From Lachnospiraceae bacterium (lineage in GTDB: Bacteria > Bacillota > Clostridia > Lachnospirales > Lachnospiraceae), in contig CAJTCV010000001.1 in assembly GCA_910574805.1 (NCBI GenBank), forward strand, positions 62,001 through 126,000: a stretch of 64,000 nucleotides of DNA. The letters are read 5' to 3'. How positions within the stretch are numbered: the first letter of the stretch is position 1; every line of letters starts with the position of its first letter. Made by a program: the position numbers and the translations under genes. This document shows, piece after piece, positions 49,574-60,700 of this stretch. The notes beneath the pieces were generated by a model, which ran no database searches, was not told the origin of the DNA, and saw nothing but the letters and a program-made list of their open reading frames with translations.

Positions 49574-51609
49574 GGTCTCCCTCCCCTGCAGGTCACGATA
49601 TAGACGGGATTCTGCCCCATCATCAGATGGTACGCCCCAAGTCCCTTTGCCCGTGCAACGCTCACGGAAACAATCTCCTCCTCTGTCACCGGAAGCGTTC
49701 TCAGGCAGTCCATCACCTCCGAGACCGTCTCCAGCGTCACCGTATTGATCACCATACGGATCCGAGGATTTTTCTTAAGCAGGCACTCCATGATCTCCTT
49801 CAGATTTCCTGCAGACCCTCCGATAAACGCGTGGGTCGGCGCCGGAAGATCCGCCATCGCCTCCGGTGCAAGCCCCTGAACCACCCGAATATTGGGCGTT
49901 CCAAAATGCCGTTTGTTTTTTTCTATAAGGCTGCAGGCTTCTTCCTTCCTCTCGATGGCATAGACCATACCGTCCGCAGCCTGCATCGCCATCTCTATGG
50001 ACACGGAACCGGTGCCGGCCCCCACATCATAGACCACCGCATCTCTGGTCAGGCGAAGCTTTGCCACGGACAGACTGCGAATCTCACTCTTGGTCATGGG
50101 CGCTTTTCCCCGCAGAAACTCTTCATCCTCCACACAGGCACGCATACCATCAAAATACTCCGGATTCTCAATCAGGGCCGCACAAAGTCTGTCATACTCT
50201 CCGTCTGCCAGTTCTCCCGGAAGACCGGAAGTAATCTTCTCCTCCGGGTATCCCAGACTCTCCCCCACTGACAGCCGTACATGAGAGAGGCCATATTCCT
50301 GCAGTTCCCTGCACAACTGTCCCACGCTGTCCCCGCCGCTCAGTATGGCAAACGTCTTCTCATGAGACCGGACGGCTCCCACCAGATTGGCTTTCCGCCC
50401 ATGAGTGCTTTTCAGGCATACATCCTCCCAGGAGAGATGCAGCTTTCCGCAGAGATACACAACAGAAGAGATCCCGCAGATGCTCCGTACCTCACAGTCC
50501 ACTTGTTCCAGCGCCTCATACAGCTTCTTCGCACCGCTGTAAAACCCGATATCACCGGACAGAAGCACAGCCGGACGGACATACTCCGGATGTGTCCGGA
50601 TATAGTCCGCAATCCGCTGTGCATCATAATCCTGATAGACCGGCCTGCCCGGATTTCCGACCGCCTCCAGCATCCGGCCCGCGCCGATCAGCAGATCGGA
50701 CGCTGCGACTGCACCGGCGGCCTCCGCCGTCATGCCGGCAGGCGTACCCATGCCGATGCCGATGAGTGTCACGACTCTTTTCCTGCTTCCCGGATCTGTC
50801 TCCCGGACGGTATCTGATCCTTCCGAAGCGGAATTTCCTGCATACCGGCTCCCCCCCAGTCTCTCTTCCAGCAGCTCTAAAATCTCTTCATAAGAATATC
50901 CTTCCTGCTCCGGCGGTCTTCCCACCAGGACCACTTTTGCGCCCGCCCTCTTTGCCGCGCGGATCTTCTCCTCAAATCCTCCGGCCCTGCCGGTCTCCTT
51001 TGTGACCAGATAGGTGCAGTCAAACTGCCGGAGCATGGCGGTATTCAGTTCCTCACTGAAAGGTCCCTGCATGCAGATCAGATTCTTTCCCCGAAAGCCC
51101 AGCTTTTCACATGCCGCGGCCACCTCTCCGGTGGAAAGCACCCGGGCAAAGACACGTTTTTCATAGTCCGGAATGATTGTATATTTTGCCAGCTCCTTGC
51201 TGCCGGTAGTCGCCAGAATATTCCCCTTTGTTCCTGCCAGATATGCGGCTGCTTCCTCCACCGATGAAATCGGTATCACATTCTCTGACTCTGCATTTCC
51301 GCTCTCTCTGATCAGACGAAGATACTCTGTCCCTGTATCTTCGCATGCCTTTGACACATTCTGCGATACCACGGCCGCATAAGGATGCGTGGCGTCCACC
51401 ACCAGTCCCGCACCCTCCTGCCGGATAAAGTCCGCCATCTGTTCCCGGTCCATGCGCCCTGTATGCACTTTTATATATTCATGTTCCGGCAGAAGCGTCT
51501 CTCCGTATTCCGTCGCTACACAGGCGGTCACACGGACACCGCGGCCGGACAGATATTCAGACAGTGTCCTTCCTTCTGCCGTCCCGGCAAATATGATTAC
51601 CGATCTCAT
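49570..51609 (-). CDS. CbiJ-CbiE-CbiT triple fusion (precorrin-6 reductase / precorrin-6Y methyltransferase-decarboxylase)
   Basis: 679 residues. Residues 1-250 are cobalt-precorrin-6A reductase (IIFAGTAEGRTL; VDATHPYAAVVS; GPFSEELNTAML). A short Ser/Gly linker (about 251-276) leads to CbiE at 277-485, a tetrapyrrole methylase with GIGMGTP and LLSGDIGFYSG. Residues 495-679 are CbiT, with SAM loop DVGAGTGS (528-535) and FIGGSAGNL. The protein would reduce, methylate at C5 and C15, and decarboxylate the ring in one chain. CbiE-CbiT fusions (CobL) are common; the added reductase is less so. Confidence 0.93.
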   Translation of the reverse strand: MRSVIIFAGTAEGRTLSEYLSGRGVRVTACVATEYGETLLPEHEYIKVHTGRMDREQMADFIRQEGAGLVVDATHPYAAVVSQNVSKACEDTGTEYLRLIRESGNAESENVIPISSVEEAAAYLAGTKGNILATTGSKELAKYTIIPDYEKRVFARVLSTGEVAAACEKLGFRGKNLICMQGPFSEELNTAMLRQFDCTYLVTKETGRAGGFEEKIRAAKRAGAKVVLVGRPPEQEGYSYEEILELLEERLGGSRYAGNSASEGSDTVRETDPGSRKRVVTLIGIGMGTPAGMTAEAAGAVAASDLLIGAGRMLEAVGNPGRPVYQDYDAQRIADYIRTHPEYVRPAVLLSGDIGFYSGAKKLYEALEQVDCEVRSICGISSVVYLCGKLHLSWEDVCLKSTHGRKANLVGAVRSHEKTFAILSGGDSVGQLCRELQEYGLSHVRLSVGESLGYPEEKITSGLPGELADGEYDRLCAALIENPEYFDGMRACVEDEEFLRGKAPMTKSEIRSLSVAKLRLTRDAVVYDVGAGTGSVSIEMAMQAADGMVYAIERKEEACSLIEKNKRHFGTPNIRVVQGLAPEAMADLPAPTHAFIGGSAGNLKEIMECLLKKNPRIRMVINTVTLETVSEVMDCLRTLPVTEEEIVSVSVARAKGLGAYHLMMGQNPVYIVTCRGGRP

Positions 51610-51613
51610 GTTC

Positions 51614-52663
51614 TCAATCCTCCATCCAGACAGTATAGTCCATGACCGCCGCCGCCACGGTCACCCCTTCCCGGGCAGTCTTGGGAATCAACAGCTTCTT
51701 CGTCCCGGCACTCTTCAGCGCCGCCCGCCCGCAGACATTTCCAAGTCCTGTGACTGATCTGACAAAATCTGATTCTTCCAGCTCATCCTCTGATTCCGTC
51801 TGCAAAAGCTCCTCCGCCGTATAAGTCTCAAAAGGAACCTCCAGCCAGTCTGCCAGCGCAAGAAGCGCGCTTTCTTCCTTTTTCAGATCGATGGATGCGA
51901 TGCGGCACACACTTTCCGGAAAAATCTGATGCTCGTCCAGCACCTGCACCACCACATCCTTCAGGTGCGCCGCATCCGTGCCCCGCCTGCATCCGATCCC
52001 CAGCACCGTGATCCGGGGCACCAGATGGAGCGTATGAACAAACGGCTGCTCTTTTCTGATATCTGCCACAAATCCCACGGGAAGCACTCCTTTTAGATCC
52101 AGCTCTTCCGGTACCGTTCCGGATACCGGAAAGGCGCTGCGCATCCCCACGGGTCTCCCGGCCACCAGCTCTGCCGCAATCTCCTTTGCATACTCCATGG
52201 AATCCAGATACATCCCCCTCTGTGCTGCGAAGGCGTCCACTGCAAATTTCCCATGCAGATCTGTAGCGGTGGTAATCACCGGCTCCGCATGCAGGATCTC
52301 TGCCACCAGACGTGTCACGGCATTGGCGCCGCCCATATGTCCGGACAGCAGAGAGATCACGTGCTTCCCCTGCTCATCTGCCGCAAGGACGGCCGGATCT
52401 GTCTTTTTGCTCTGCACAAACGGAGCGATGCTGCGCACCGCGATCCCCGCCGCCCCGATGAAGATCAGGATGTCCGCTCCTGAAAACTGTTCGCAGGTCC
52501 ATTCCTTCAAAGATACAGAAAGCACCCGGACCCCATCCGGCGGAACCGCATTCCTCTTTTTCACCCATGCCCTGCAGGATATATGCTCTTTTGGCAGCTC
52601 TTTTGCCAGCCTCTGCGCAAGCAGTGCTCCGTGATCCGTAAAACTGATGATCTCTGCTTTCAT
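51614..52663 (-). CDS. cbiG: Cobalt-precorrin 5A hydrolase
   Basis: Opens the delta-lactone of cobalt-precorrin-5A and releases acetaldehyde in the anaerobic route. 349 residues with FIGAAGIAVRSIAP, LLSGHMGGAN and the C-terminal LGIGCRRGTDAAHL and TGLGNVCGRAAL. Four bases separate it from the triple-fusion gene. Its presence marks the anaerobic (early cobalt insertion) pathway. Confidence 0.96.
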   Translation of the reverse strand: MKAEIISFTDHGALLAQRLAKELPKEHISCRAWVKKRNAVPPDGVRVLSVSLKEWTCEQFSGADILIFIGAAGIAVRSIAPFVQSKKTDPAVLAADEQGKHVISLLSGHMGGANAVTRLVAEILHAEPVITTATDLHGKFAVDAFAAQRGMYLDSMEYAKEIAAELVAGRPVGMRSAFPVSGTVPEELDLKGVLPVGFVADIRKEQPFVHTLHLVPRITVLGIGCRRGTDAAHLKDVVVQVLDEHQIFPESVCRIASIDLKKEESALLALADWLEVPFETYTAEELLQTESEDELEESDFVRSVTGLGNVCGRAALKSAGTKKLLIPKTAREGVTVAAAVMDYTVWMED

Positions 52664-52703
52664 TTCTGCCCTCCGACTTTTTCATCTCCGTTATGGAGAT
52701 CCG

Positions 52704-53222
52704 TTATATATAGATTTTATCCAGACAGACTCCCTGTATTTCTGTCAAAAACACCTCCGGAATATCCAGATTATATTTTTTGATACAATATCTGTCAGTT
52801 CTTGAAAAGGGAGGGGTATATTGAATTTTGAAATCGCTGAAAGCACCATCCAGTATCATCTGTTCCAGCTTCAGCAAAAATCTGGCCCAGTTTTTACTGT
52901 AATCCGGTTCCTCCGCAAGAAACTCTTCTCTGTCGCCAAGCAGTAAATCCAGCCCTTCCGAGAGATAAAATAAATACAGAGCCGTCGACATACAACAGTT
53001 TTTGTTTTCTATGATCGCCTCCGGTATCTCAAAACCGTCATCAAAATTATAGTGTGATACAAGTAAATGCAATGTGACCGGATCGGATATCTCCCCCACC
53101 AGCCCGCATTCTCTTTTCTTTAAAGCCTGCATACACTCCTGGCTTCCGTCACCATAAAGCGCGTCAAGTTCTTCATTTCCATATAATAAAATTTCTAATA
53201 TTTCTTTATTATATTCGATCAT
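52704..53222 (-). CDS. DUF4274-like protein of unknown function inside the cobalamin operon
   Basis: 172 residues from ATG 53222 (TTG at 53261 is an alternative). The core LHLLVSHYNFDDGFEIP, IIENKNCCMSTALYLFYLSEG matches what I recall of DUF4274, a small soluble family without known function. The coding sequence is visibly richer in A and T than the cobalamin genes on both sides, and the gaps to cbiD and cbiG (57 and 40 bases) are larger than elsewhere in the operon. It looks like a later insertion. No link to corrinoid chemistry is visible. Confidence 0.75.
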   Translation of the reverse strand: MIEYNKEILEILLYGNEELDALYGDGSQECMQALKKRECGLVGEISDPVTLHLLVSHYNFDDGFEIPEAIIENKNCCMSTALYLFYLSEGLDLLLGDREEFLAEEPDYSKNWARFLLKLEQMILDGAFSDFKIQYTPPFSRTDRYCIKKYNLDIPEVFLTEIQGVCLDKIYI

Positions 53223-53279
53223 ACTCCTGTCTCCCGAAAATGATCTTTTCCAAAAATTCAAAAGTGTTCCTGTAAACGC

Positions 53280-54461
53280 TCAATCCCTCCAACACGCGAT
53301 CTTCCCTGCCAGCTCCGTCACATTCCCGGTCTGACCCAGGATCCCGTACACCCTGGAAAATGTGAGAATGCCTGTCTCCAAGCGGTTCTGGACACGCTGG
53401 TTTACATAAAACTCCATCCGTTCCATCAGCCGTTTCATCACCTGTTCTGTGAGTCCGGCTTTCTCAAGACAGCTCAGCGCATCGTCTGTCGTTACACACT
53501 GCATCATCTGAGAGAGCAGAGGAAGCGGAGCTCCCAGAAGCGCCGCATGGACCGTCAAAAGCTCCATGCGTGCATCCGCATTATGAGAATGCGTGTTCAT
53601 GATCCCGCCGGCAAGCTTTACGAATTTTCCCATATGCCCCACCAGCAGCACGCCCTTTGCTCCGAATTCCACTGCCGCATCCAGCGCTTCACCCACAAAA
53701 TTGCTGCATTTCACCGCATCTTCCAGGCAAAGACCATGTTCGTAAGTTTCCAGAAAATCCAGTCCGTAATTTCCCGGCACAAGCAGAAGGTATTCCATCC
53801 CGTTTGCCAGCTTCTGCCGGATCTCCACCCGAATCGTGTCGATCAGCGCCTGTTCGCTCATGGGCTCCACGATCCCGCTGGTGCCAAGGACCGAGATGCC
53901 GCCCTGGATCCCCAGTCTGGGATTGAATGTCTTTTCCGCCAGCCGTTCCCCCTCCGGTATGGAGATCAGGACCTGAAGATGGCCTGCATATCCGAACTGT
54001 TCACAGACCCCCAGTACATGTTCCCGGATCATCCGCCGGGGAACCCGGTTGATCGCCGCCGCTCCCACCGGCTGCTCCAGCCCCGGCTTCGTAACCCGGC
54101 CCACACCTCTGCCGCCGTCAATATGGATCCGGCTGTTTTCTCCGTCTTCTTCCGATGGTTCCTGCTTCGGTTGTTCTGTCCCGGCATATGCTGCTTCCGC
54201 ATAGACCAGAATCCCATTCGTCACGTCCGGATCGTCTCCTCCGTCCTTTCTCACCGCGCATTTCACAGAATCCTGCCTTCTGCTCACATCCAGCACCTCC
54301 AGATGCAGCGGGATCCCTTTCGGCGTCATGAGATCCACATATTCCGCAGGCTTTCCCGACAGCAGCATAAATGCCGCTGCCTTCGCAGCAGCCGCCGCAC
54401 AGGAGCCTGTCGTATAGCCGTATCTTAATTTTTTATTGTTTTTATATATGTACTGTTCCAT
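53280..54461 (-). CDS. cbiD: Cobalt-precorrin-5B C1-methyltransferase
   Basis: SAM-dependent methylation at C1 in the anaerobic pathway. 393 residues, with the N-terminal LRYGYTTGSCAAAAAKAA signature, GRGVGRVTKPGLE, NPRLGIQGGISVLGTSGIVEPMS (read as two adjoining blocks) and GHMGKFVKLAGGIMNTHS. ATG at 54461 is chosen; the longer frame to 54701 overlaps cobT and has no family similarity in its first 80 residues. Confidence 0.95.
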   Translation of the reverse strand: MEQYIYKNNKKLRYGYTTGSCAAAAAKAAAFMLLSGKPAEYVDLMTPKGIPLHLEVLDVSRRQDSVKCAVRKDGGDDPDVTNGILVYAEAAYAGTEQPKQEPSEEDGENSRIHIDGGRGVGRVTKPGLEQPVGAAAINRVPRRMIREHVLGVCEQFGYAGHLQVLISIPEGERLAEKTFNPRLGIQGGISVLGTSGIVEPMSEQALIDTIRVEIRQKLANGMEYLLLVPGNYGLDFLETYEHGLCLEDAVKCSNFVGEALDAAVEFGAKGVLLVGHMGKFVKLAGGIMNTHSHNADARMELLTVHAALLGAPLPLLSQMMQCVTTDDALSCLEKAGLTEQVMKRLMERMEFYVNQRVQNRLETGILTFSRVYGILGQTGNVTELAGKIACWRD

Positions 54462-54505
54462 TTTCCTGCACCGCCGCCGGTTTTGTTCCTGTTCTTTTCC
54501 GTCTG

Positions 54506-55567
54506 TTATACCTGATGGGTATATGCCTCCACCTTCCCCCCGTCCCAGGTCGTCAGGTGATAATAGACATTCAGCGCCTGATCGATGAGGGACAGTGCCA
54601 TGATCGCTCCGGTCCCTTCGCCCAGATGCATGTCCGCCTGCAGCGGAGCTTTCATACCGAGGCGCTCCACCACCAGTCGGGAGGCAGGCTCCGCCGAACA
54701 ATGGGTGCAGATCATATATTCTTTTGCAGTTTCACAGAGCATCCCCGCCAGATATGCGGAAATCGCAGAGATAAATCCGTCGATCAGAATCGGCATCCGG
54801 CAGCAGGCAGCTCCCAGATAACAGCCCACCATACCTGCGATATCCAGACCTCCCACCTTTGAGATCACATCCACCGCATCATTTTTGTCCGGATGGTTGA
54901 TCTCAATCGCCTTTTGGATGGTCCGGATCTTCCGCTCCAGTCCTTCCGTGGAAAGACCTGCTCCGCGCCCGGTAACCGTCTCCACCCCCTGATCAAAGAG
55001 GACCGCGGCACAGGCCGAACTGGTGGTCGTATTTCCGATCCCCATCTCGCCGGTCACAATCAGATCATACCCTTCCTCTTTCAGTCCGCAGACCACATCC
55101 GCACCGGTCAGGATCGCCTGCATACACTCTTCTCTGGACATGGCCGGCCCCTCTGCAATATTACCCGTCCCGTGCCGTACAACGCGGTTCTGGATGCGCG
55201 GATGCTTTCCATCGGTCAGGGAACCGATATTTACCGGGATCAGTTCGCAGCCTGCCGGACCGCACATGACGCATGCCGTCGACAGCCTGTCTCCCATATT
55301 TTCCAGCACCTGTATGGTCACAGAGCTGTCTGTCTGCGTCACGCCTTCCTTCACGACTCCGTTGTCCGCCCCCATGATGACCACTGCCCGCCGGTCCGGA
55401 TGGGGGCAGGAAGTCCCGTAGATCCCTGCCATCTGCACCAGCACCTCTTCCAGCCACCCAAGCCCCCGCAGAGGCTTGCACAGAGAGTCCCAGCACTTCC
55501 ATGCCTCTTCCATGGCCTGCCGGTCCACAGGCCTGATCTCACTTATGATTTCTTCCAGATTCTTCAT
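54506..55567 (-). CDS. cobT: Nicotinate-nucleotide:dimethylbenzimidazole phosphoribosyltransferase
   Basis: Makes alpha-ribazole phosphate for the lower ligand. 353 residues with PHPDRRAVVIMGADNGVVKEGV, EMGIGNTTTSSACAA, GRGAGLS and the C-terminal catalytic glutamate region LGEGTGAIMAL. ATG at 55567 with AGGAGA upstream. It feeds CobS in the same operon. Confidence 0.96.
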   Translation of the reverse strand: MKNLEEIISEIRPVDRQAMEEAWKCWDSLCKPLRGLGWLEEVLVQMAGIYGTSCPHPDRRAVVIMGADNGVVKEGVTQTDSSVTIQVLENMGDRLSTACVMCGPAGCELIPVNIGSLTDGKHPRIQNRVVRHGTGNIAEGPAMSREECMQAILTGADVVCGLKEEGYDLIVTGEMGIGNTTTSSACAAVLFDQGVETVTGRGAGLSTEGLERKIRTIQKAIEINHPDKNDAVDVISKVGGLDIAGMVGCYLGAACCRMPILIDGFISAISAYLAGMLCETAKEYMICTHCSAEPASRLVVERLGMKAPLQADMHLGEGTGAIMALSLIDQALNVYYHLTTWDGGKVEAYTHQV

Positions 55568-55648
55568 TCTCTTTTCTCCTGATTGTTTTACTACTTCGGT
55601 ATTTCTCATATTTTCAGACAGATGAGAGATATCCTGCCGCCGCAGACT

Positions 55649-56278
55649 TCACCCCCTGGCATACAGCATGGCATTGCAGATGGTCGCCGCGATGTTGCTG
55701 CCGCCCTTTCTTCCTCTGGGCACAATATACGGCACGCCCGCCGTCATGATCAGTTCCTTGGCTTCCACCACATTGACGAATCCCACCGGCGCGCCGACGA
55801 TCAGCGCCGGACGGACTCTTCCCTCCTGAATCAGTTCGTACAGCCGGATCAGAGCCGTAGGCGCATTTCCCACGGCAAAGATGACCTCCCGGTCCAGAGA
55901 AGCTCCGCGCTCCATGCAGACTGCCGCCCGAGTGCACTCTCTTTTCTTTGCTTCCTCCGCCACATCCTCATCGGACATGAAGCAGAAAGCTTCCCCGCCG
56001 TATTCGGAGAGTTTCTTCTTATTAATACCGGACCAGGCCATTTTTGTATCCGTCACCACTGCCGCCCCCCGCCGCAGGGCTTCCACTCCCAGCATGGCCG
56101 CCCCTTCCGAGAAGCACAGATTATCTGCATAGTCAAAATCCGCAGAGGTATGGATACAGCGTTTTATAATGGAAAACTCCGGCTCCGGCCAGGTCCTTCC
56201 GTTCAGTTCTTCTGTGATGATCTCCATGCTCCGCTTTTCGATCTCCGTCGGTCTTACGATCTCTATTTTATCCAGCAT
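55649..56278 (-). CDS. cbiC: Cobalt-precorrin-8 methylmutase
   Basis: Moves the C11 methyl to C12 to give cobyrinate. 209 residues with EIEKRSMEII, RCIHTSADFDYAD (catalytic histidine), DTKMAWSGI, VGNAPTAL and GAPVGFVN. The start overlaps the cobQ stop by one base (TGATG). Confidence 0.96.
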   Translation of the reverse strand: MLDKIEIVRPTEIEKRSMEIITEELNGRTWPEPEFSIIKRCIHTSADFDYADNLCFSEGAAMLGVEALRRGAAVVTDTKMAWSGINKKKLSEYGGEAFCFMSDEDVAEEAKKRECTRAAVCMERGASLDREVIFAVGNAPTALIRLYELIQEGRVRPALIVGAPVGFVNVVEAKELIMTAGVPYIVPRGRKGGSNIAATICNAMLYARG

Positions 56279-57774
56279 CAGATTCCCTCCTCCAGTATCT
56301 CATAGATTTTCTTCATGTCAAAGGAGCGCCGCACAAGATCCGCAAGTCTGTCATATTCCTGTTCCTTGTGCGCTTCCAGATCAAAGCTCCACGATCCGTA
56401 CTCCAGCCCTTTGGCCGCCATCAGCCTTTTGATCATTGCCTCCCCAAAGCCTGCCGTGTCAAAGAGCCCGTGCAGATAGCTTCCCAGCACACTGCCGTCT
56501 TCACTGGAGAGTGCATCCAGTCTGCCGTCCGAAAGCCGGATCAGCTCCAGGCACCCGCCCAGATTCTCTGAAGTCCCCATATGGATCTCGTATCCGGTCA
56601 CTTCCCGGCCCTTCCAGCCTTCCCAGAGCCCGGCGCCCCTCTCCATGGTACCGGTGATCTGCGTCCGTGTCTTGGCCTCACGGAAAACCGTTCTCATATC
56701 CAGCAGGCCCATGCCCCGCATGGAACCTCCGTGCTCCACCCCATACGGATCTTCCAGCTCCTTCCCCAGCATCTGAAAGCCTCCGCAGATACCGATGACC
56801 GGCGTCTTCTTCTCCGCCTGGCGGAGAATCAGCGCCTCCATGCCCGATTCCCGCATCCACTGCAGATCGTCCATGGTATTTTTCGTTCCGGGCAGCAGGA
56901 TCAGGTCCGGATCCCCCAGCATCCCGGCCTTCTGCACATATCGAAGGGACACTCCCTCCATGCGCTCAAACACGGAAAAATCTGTAAAATTTGAGATGTG
57001 CGGCAGATGAATTACCGCCACATCCACTCCGGCGCCTTTCTGCGTCTGTCCCAGCCGGTCAGACAGACTGTCCTCGTCATCGATGTCCAGCGGCTCCAGA
57101 GGGACCACTCCCACCACCGGAATCGACAGCCGGTCCTCGATCATCCCAAGCCCCGGCTTCAAAATCTCCACATCTCCCCGGAACTTGTTGATCACAAGCC
57201 CTTTGATCATCTGCTGCTCGTCTTCCTCCAGAAGCTTCACCGTCCCGTAGAGCGCCGCAAAAACACCTCCCCGGTCGATATCGCCCACCAGCAGCACCGG
57301 TGCCCTGGCCATCTTCGCCATCCCCATGTTGACAATGTCATTTTCCCGCAGATTGATTTCTGCCGGACTCCCGGCGCCCTCAATAACGATGATATCATAT
57401 TCCTGACTCAATCTGTTATAGGCATTGATCACGTCTGCTTTCAGCTGTATTTTATCCCGGTAATAGTCCATGGCTTTCATATTTCCCCGGACCTCCCCAT
57501 TCACAATCACCTGGCTGCCCACGTGACTGGTAGGCTTCAGGAGGATCGGGTTCATGTCCACCGTGGGCTCGATCCCGCAGGCCTCCGCCTGCATCGCCTG
57601 CGCCCTTCCGATCTCCAGTCCGTCCTTCGTAATATAGGAATTCAGCGCCATGTTCTGGGACTTAAAAGGGGCCACCTTATACCCATCCTGCATAAATACC
57701 CTGCAAAGCCCTGCTGTCAGAAAGCTTTTCCCCGAGTTTGACATGGTGCCCTGCACCATGATTGCCTTCGCCAA
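56278..57774 (-). CDS. cobQ: Cobyric acid synthase
   Basis: Amidates side chains b, d, e and g of adenosylcobyrinate diamide. N-terminal ATP-binding domain ([44 protein letters not shown]) and C-terminal glutamine amidotransferase with [11 protein letters not shown] holding the catalytic cysteine. TTG at 57774 gives the usual MAKAIMVQG start; GTG at 57783 is the alternative. Only about 15 bases or fewer separate it from the DUF4132 gene stop. Confidence 0.95.
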   Translation of the reverse strand: MAKAIMVQGTMSNSGKSFLTAGLCRVFMQDGYKVAPFKSQNMALNSYITKDGLEIGRAQAMQAEACGIEPTVDMNPILLKPTSHVGSQVIVNGEVRGNMKAMDYYRDKIQLKADVINAYNRLSQEYDIIVIEGAGSPAEINLRENDIVNMGMAKMARAPVLLVGDIDRGGVFAALYGTVKLLEEDEQQMIKGLVINKFRGDVEILKPGLGMIEDRLSIPVVGVVPLEPLDIDDEDSLSDRLGQTQKGAGVDVAVIHLPHISNFTDFSVFERMEGVSLRYVQKAGMLGDPDLILLPGTKNTMDDLQWMRESGMEALILRQAEKKTPVIGICGGFQMLGKELEDPYGVEHGGSMRGMGLLDMRTVFREAKTRTQITGTMERGAGLWEGWKGREVTGYEIHMGTSENLGGCLELIRLSDGRLDALSSEDGSVLGSYLHGLFDTAGFGEAMIKRLMAAKGLEYGSWSFDLEAHKEQEYDRLADLVRRSFDMKKIYEILEEGI

Positions 57775-57789
57775 TCCTCTCACCTCTTC

Positions 57790-60700
57790 TCATAAGTCTT
57801 TCACCCGCCGGATCTGCGCAATCACCGCCGGATCCCTGATCTTTGCATCCTCCGCGAACATCAGTACCTTGGACAGAATCTCCGCCGTCTTCGGGTCCTC
57901 GTCGGCAAAGGGCAGGAAGATCCGGCCCCGGTGCTGAGAATGGACCGGCAGTACATGAAGCATGGCATTTCCCGCCTGATGGACTACACCGCTCCCAAGA
58001 TGGACCGTATACTGTCCGAATTTTCCGTCGATCACCGCATGATTTCCCTGAAGCCGTACGTTCTCAAGCCGGAACAGCCGGAGATTCCCCTCCAGAATCA
58101 CCCGGCGCATCTCCACAGTGGAATGACTCGCCTCCGGATCCACGCCGCCCACATACGCCGTACTGACTGCCAGATCCACATCCCGCATGACTTCGCTGTA
58201 GATCCGCTCCGGGATCTCACTCACGCGGAGCTCTGAGAAATCATTCCGGTTATAAAATACCACTCCCTCCAATGTGGGCGCTTCTATATCACTGGGGGAG
58301 AACCAGTCCGCCAGAGCCCGCAGGCCTGCGATAATATCCTCTTTGTAATATACCTTCTGCAGCCCGCTTTCATAGTCTGCCACCCACCGGCGGCTCCGAA
58401 GGGTTGCAACCGTCTTCTTCGGCTGGATCTGATATCCGGAAAACAGACGCGTCTCTCTTTTTTCCAGTTCTTCCGGCAGCTTCACATACAGTTCCCGGAA
58501 CACCTGCCGGAAGGGTTGTCGAAGCTTCCGCTCAAACAAGGCTCTCTGGTAGTCCTGCCAGTGCCCTTCCCGATAGAGATCACAGGGATGCGCAATCCGC
58601 ACTTTTGTATCCGGCGTCACGGATAACGTTTTCCCGGACCAGCCGGTCAGCCCCTCTTCGGACAGAAAGCCCAGGACCTCCCCCGCGTCTGCTGTCACGT
58701 ACAAAAGCGGCTTCACCAGCGGACACACCACCGGATTCTGAAACAGTGCCAGAATCTCCCATACCTGAAAGACGGTCCCGTCCTCCATGGACTGCTCCAG
58801 CATCTGCCGGGTCCTCGTGTGCTGCTCTCTCAGCTTTTTCACAATCGCCTGCGCTTCCAGAGTCTCCGGAGCTTTTTTATATTTTGCCGGCAGGGACTTC
58901 AACACCTTTTCTTCCCGCCTGCACTGCAGACTGCTTTTGCCTGTCTCATCCACACAGATCCGAAGCTCTGCATCCTCCACCGGATGCCAGTCAAAACAGG
59001 TATCATATGACGCTGTCAGGCGGGTCTCCATACGCAGCAGCAGACGGGTCACATCCGAAAACCCGGCGTTCGTGCTCAGATTCTGAAGCGCCATATCCGC
59101 TGCCCTGCCCTCGCTGGCGCGCCTCTGCGCCCCGAACTGCCGGCTTTCCTTCCGATAAGTCTGTATGTACTGATAGCGGGCAAGAAGCTCTTTCTCCCGC
59201 TCTTCAGGCTCTTCGGAAAGCGGCAGCAGCGGCAGACTCATGAGCAGATCCTTATTTCTCTTTTCTGAGATCTTCTCTCTCAACGTCTCAAAATCCGTCT
59301 TTTCAAGAGCAGCATCCGCATACTTTTTGGCTCTGGCGTGGGCACTCCCGCTGGAAGAATACTTTGCCGCCTGATACAGAAGCTGAAAATTTTTCTCTCC
59401 CAGCTGCCGGTATGCGTCCCGAAACCAGGAAACGTCAAAAGCTCCGCCGCACAGCTCTTCCCTGGACAATGGGGTATATCTTGCGATCATGGCCATGGTT
59501 TCGTCGTTCAGCCATTCGCTGGTGTGTGCCATGAAATAATAACATCCGCTCTGAAGCCCGCTGACTGCAAGGTATGTCTCCAGCAGAGGGATCCACTGGG
59601 GCGCATACATGGCAAGTTCCACCAGCCGTTTCTTCGTGATCCCGCTGCCCTTCAGCGCCCGGCCAAGGTCTTCCGCCGTTTCACCCTTTTTCGGATAACA
59701 TCTCATGAGCAGGCAGCTCAGCGCTCTGCGTCTGTCTCCCCCGCCTCCATAATAATACGCATTCCGATCCAGCACATCATCTCCAATGGCATGCAGGATC
59801 CGGATCAGAACGGCAATCCCTTCTACCATACAGATATTTGATACATATTTGGAAAAAGGCGTCGCCTGTTCGCCCCGGCCAAGCTCCACCTCCAGCACCT
59901 TCGGCACTGTTTCTTCATATATTTCCAGTAAAAATCCGGCTTCCGGTCCGGATGGATCCAGCGCCCGGCTTTCCCCGGTCCATTTGCCGGAAAGCATGTA
60001 GTGCTCCCGGGGACCCAGCCTTCCTCCGGACGGCTCCCTTAAGTATTTTGCCACAGCTGTCACAAGTGACAGAAGCTGTCCCAGATCCCAGAAGGTAAAT
60101 ACGGCCCGATAGAACAGATCCTTGTCCCAGATCCCGCTGACACAGCACCGGATCAGATCCGAAAAGCCAAAGAGCTCCTTTCCCAGCCGTCCCCCTTCTG
60201 CATCCAGGACATCTATTCTTCTGACGTCCTGCCCCATGCGGAACCGAAGAGCAAAGGAATCTGCAAAGTCCTCCCCCTCTGCCAGACAAAGCCACGCAGC
60301 GAGATTATCAAAGATCGGAAGCTGTCCGTTCTTCCTCAGAAGCTGCGCCGCTGTCCGCCAGGGTTTCGTCCGATCCACATAAGAACTTATCGAAGAATCC
60401 AGCACCGAGAAAAGCTTCGCGATCCCCGCAAGCCCCCAGTGTACCTTTGTCTCCCGGGATACATATTTCCGAAACATCAGATCCACCACGATCCCGGTCT
60501 GATCCTGCCATTTCCCTCCGGACACCAGATTTCTGAACGGCGGATCTCCTGCAGAGCCTTTTCCAAACACCTTCCCATACAGCGTCATATGTCTGCCGTA
60601 ATCAGCTTTCCCATGATAACACACCTGGTACAGATAGACTTCCAGCAGGAGCTGCGGATCTTTGATCTCTGTCTCATAGAACTGCTCCCACAGTTCACCG

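Noticed and set aside
54462-54701. 80-residue N-terminal extension of cbiD
   Set aside because: It overlaps the end of cobT and shows no CbiD similarity; ATG at 54461 begins right before the conserved YGYTTGS block.
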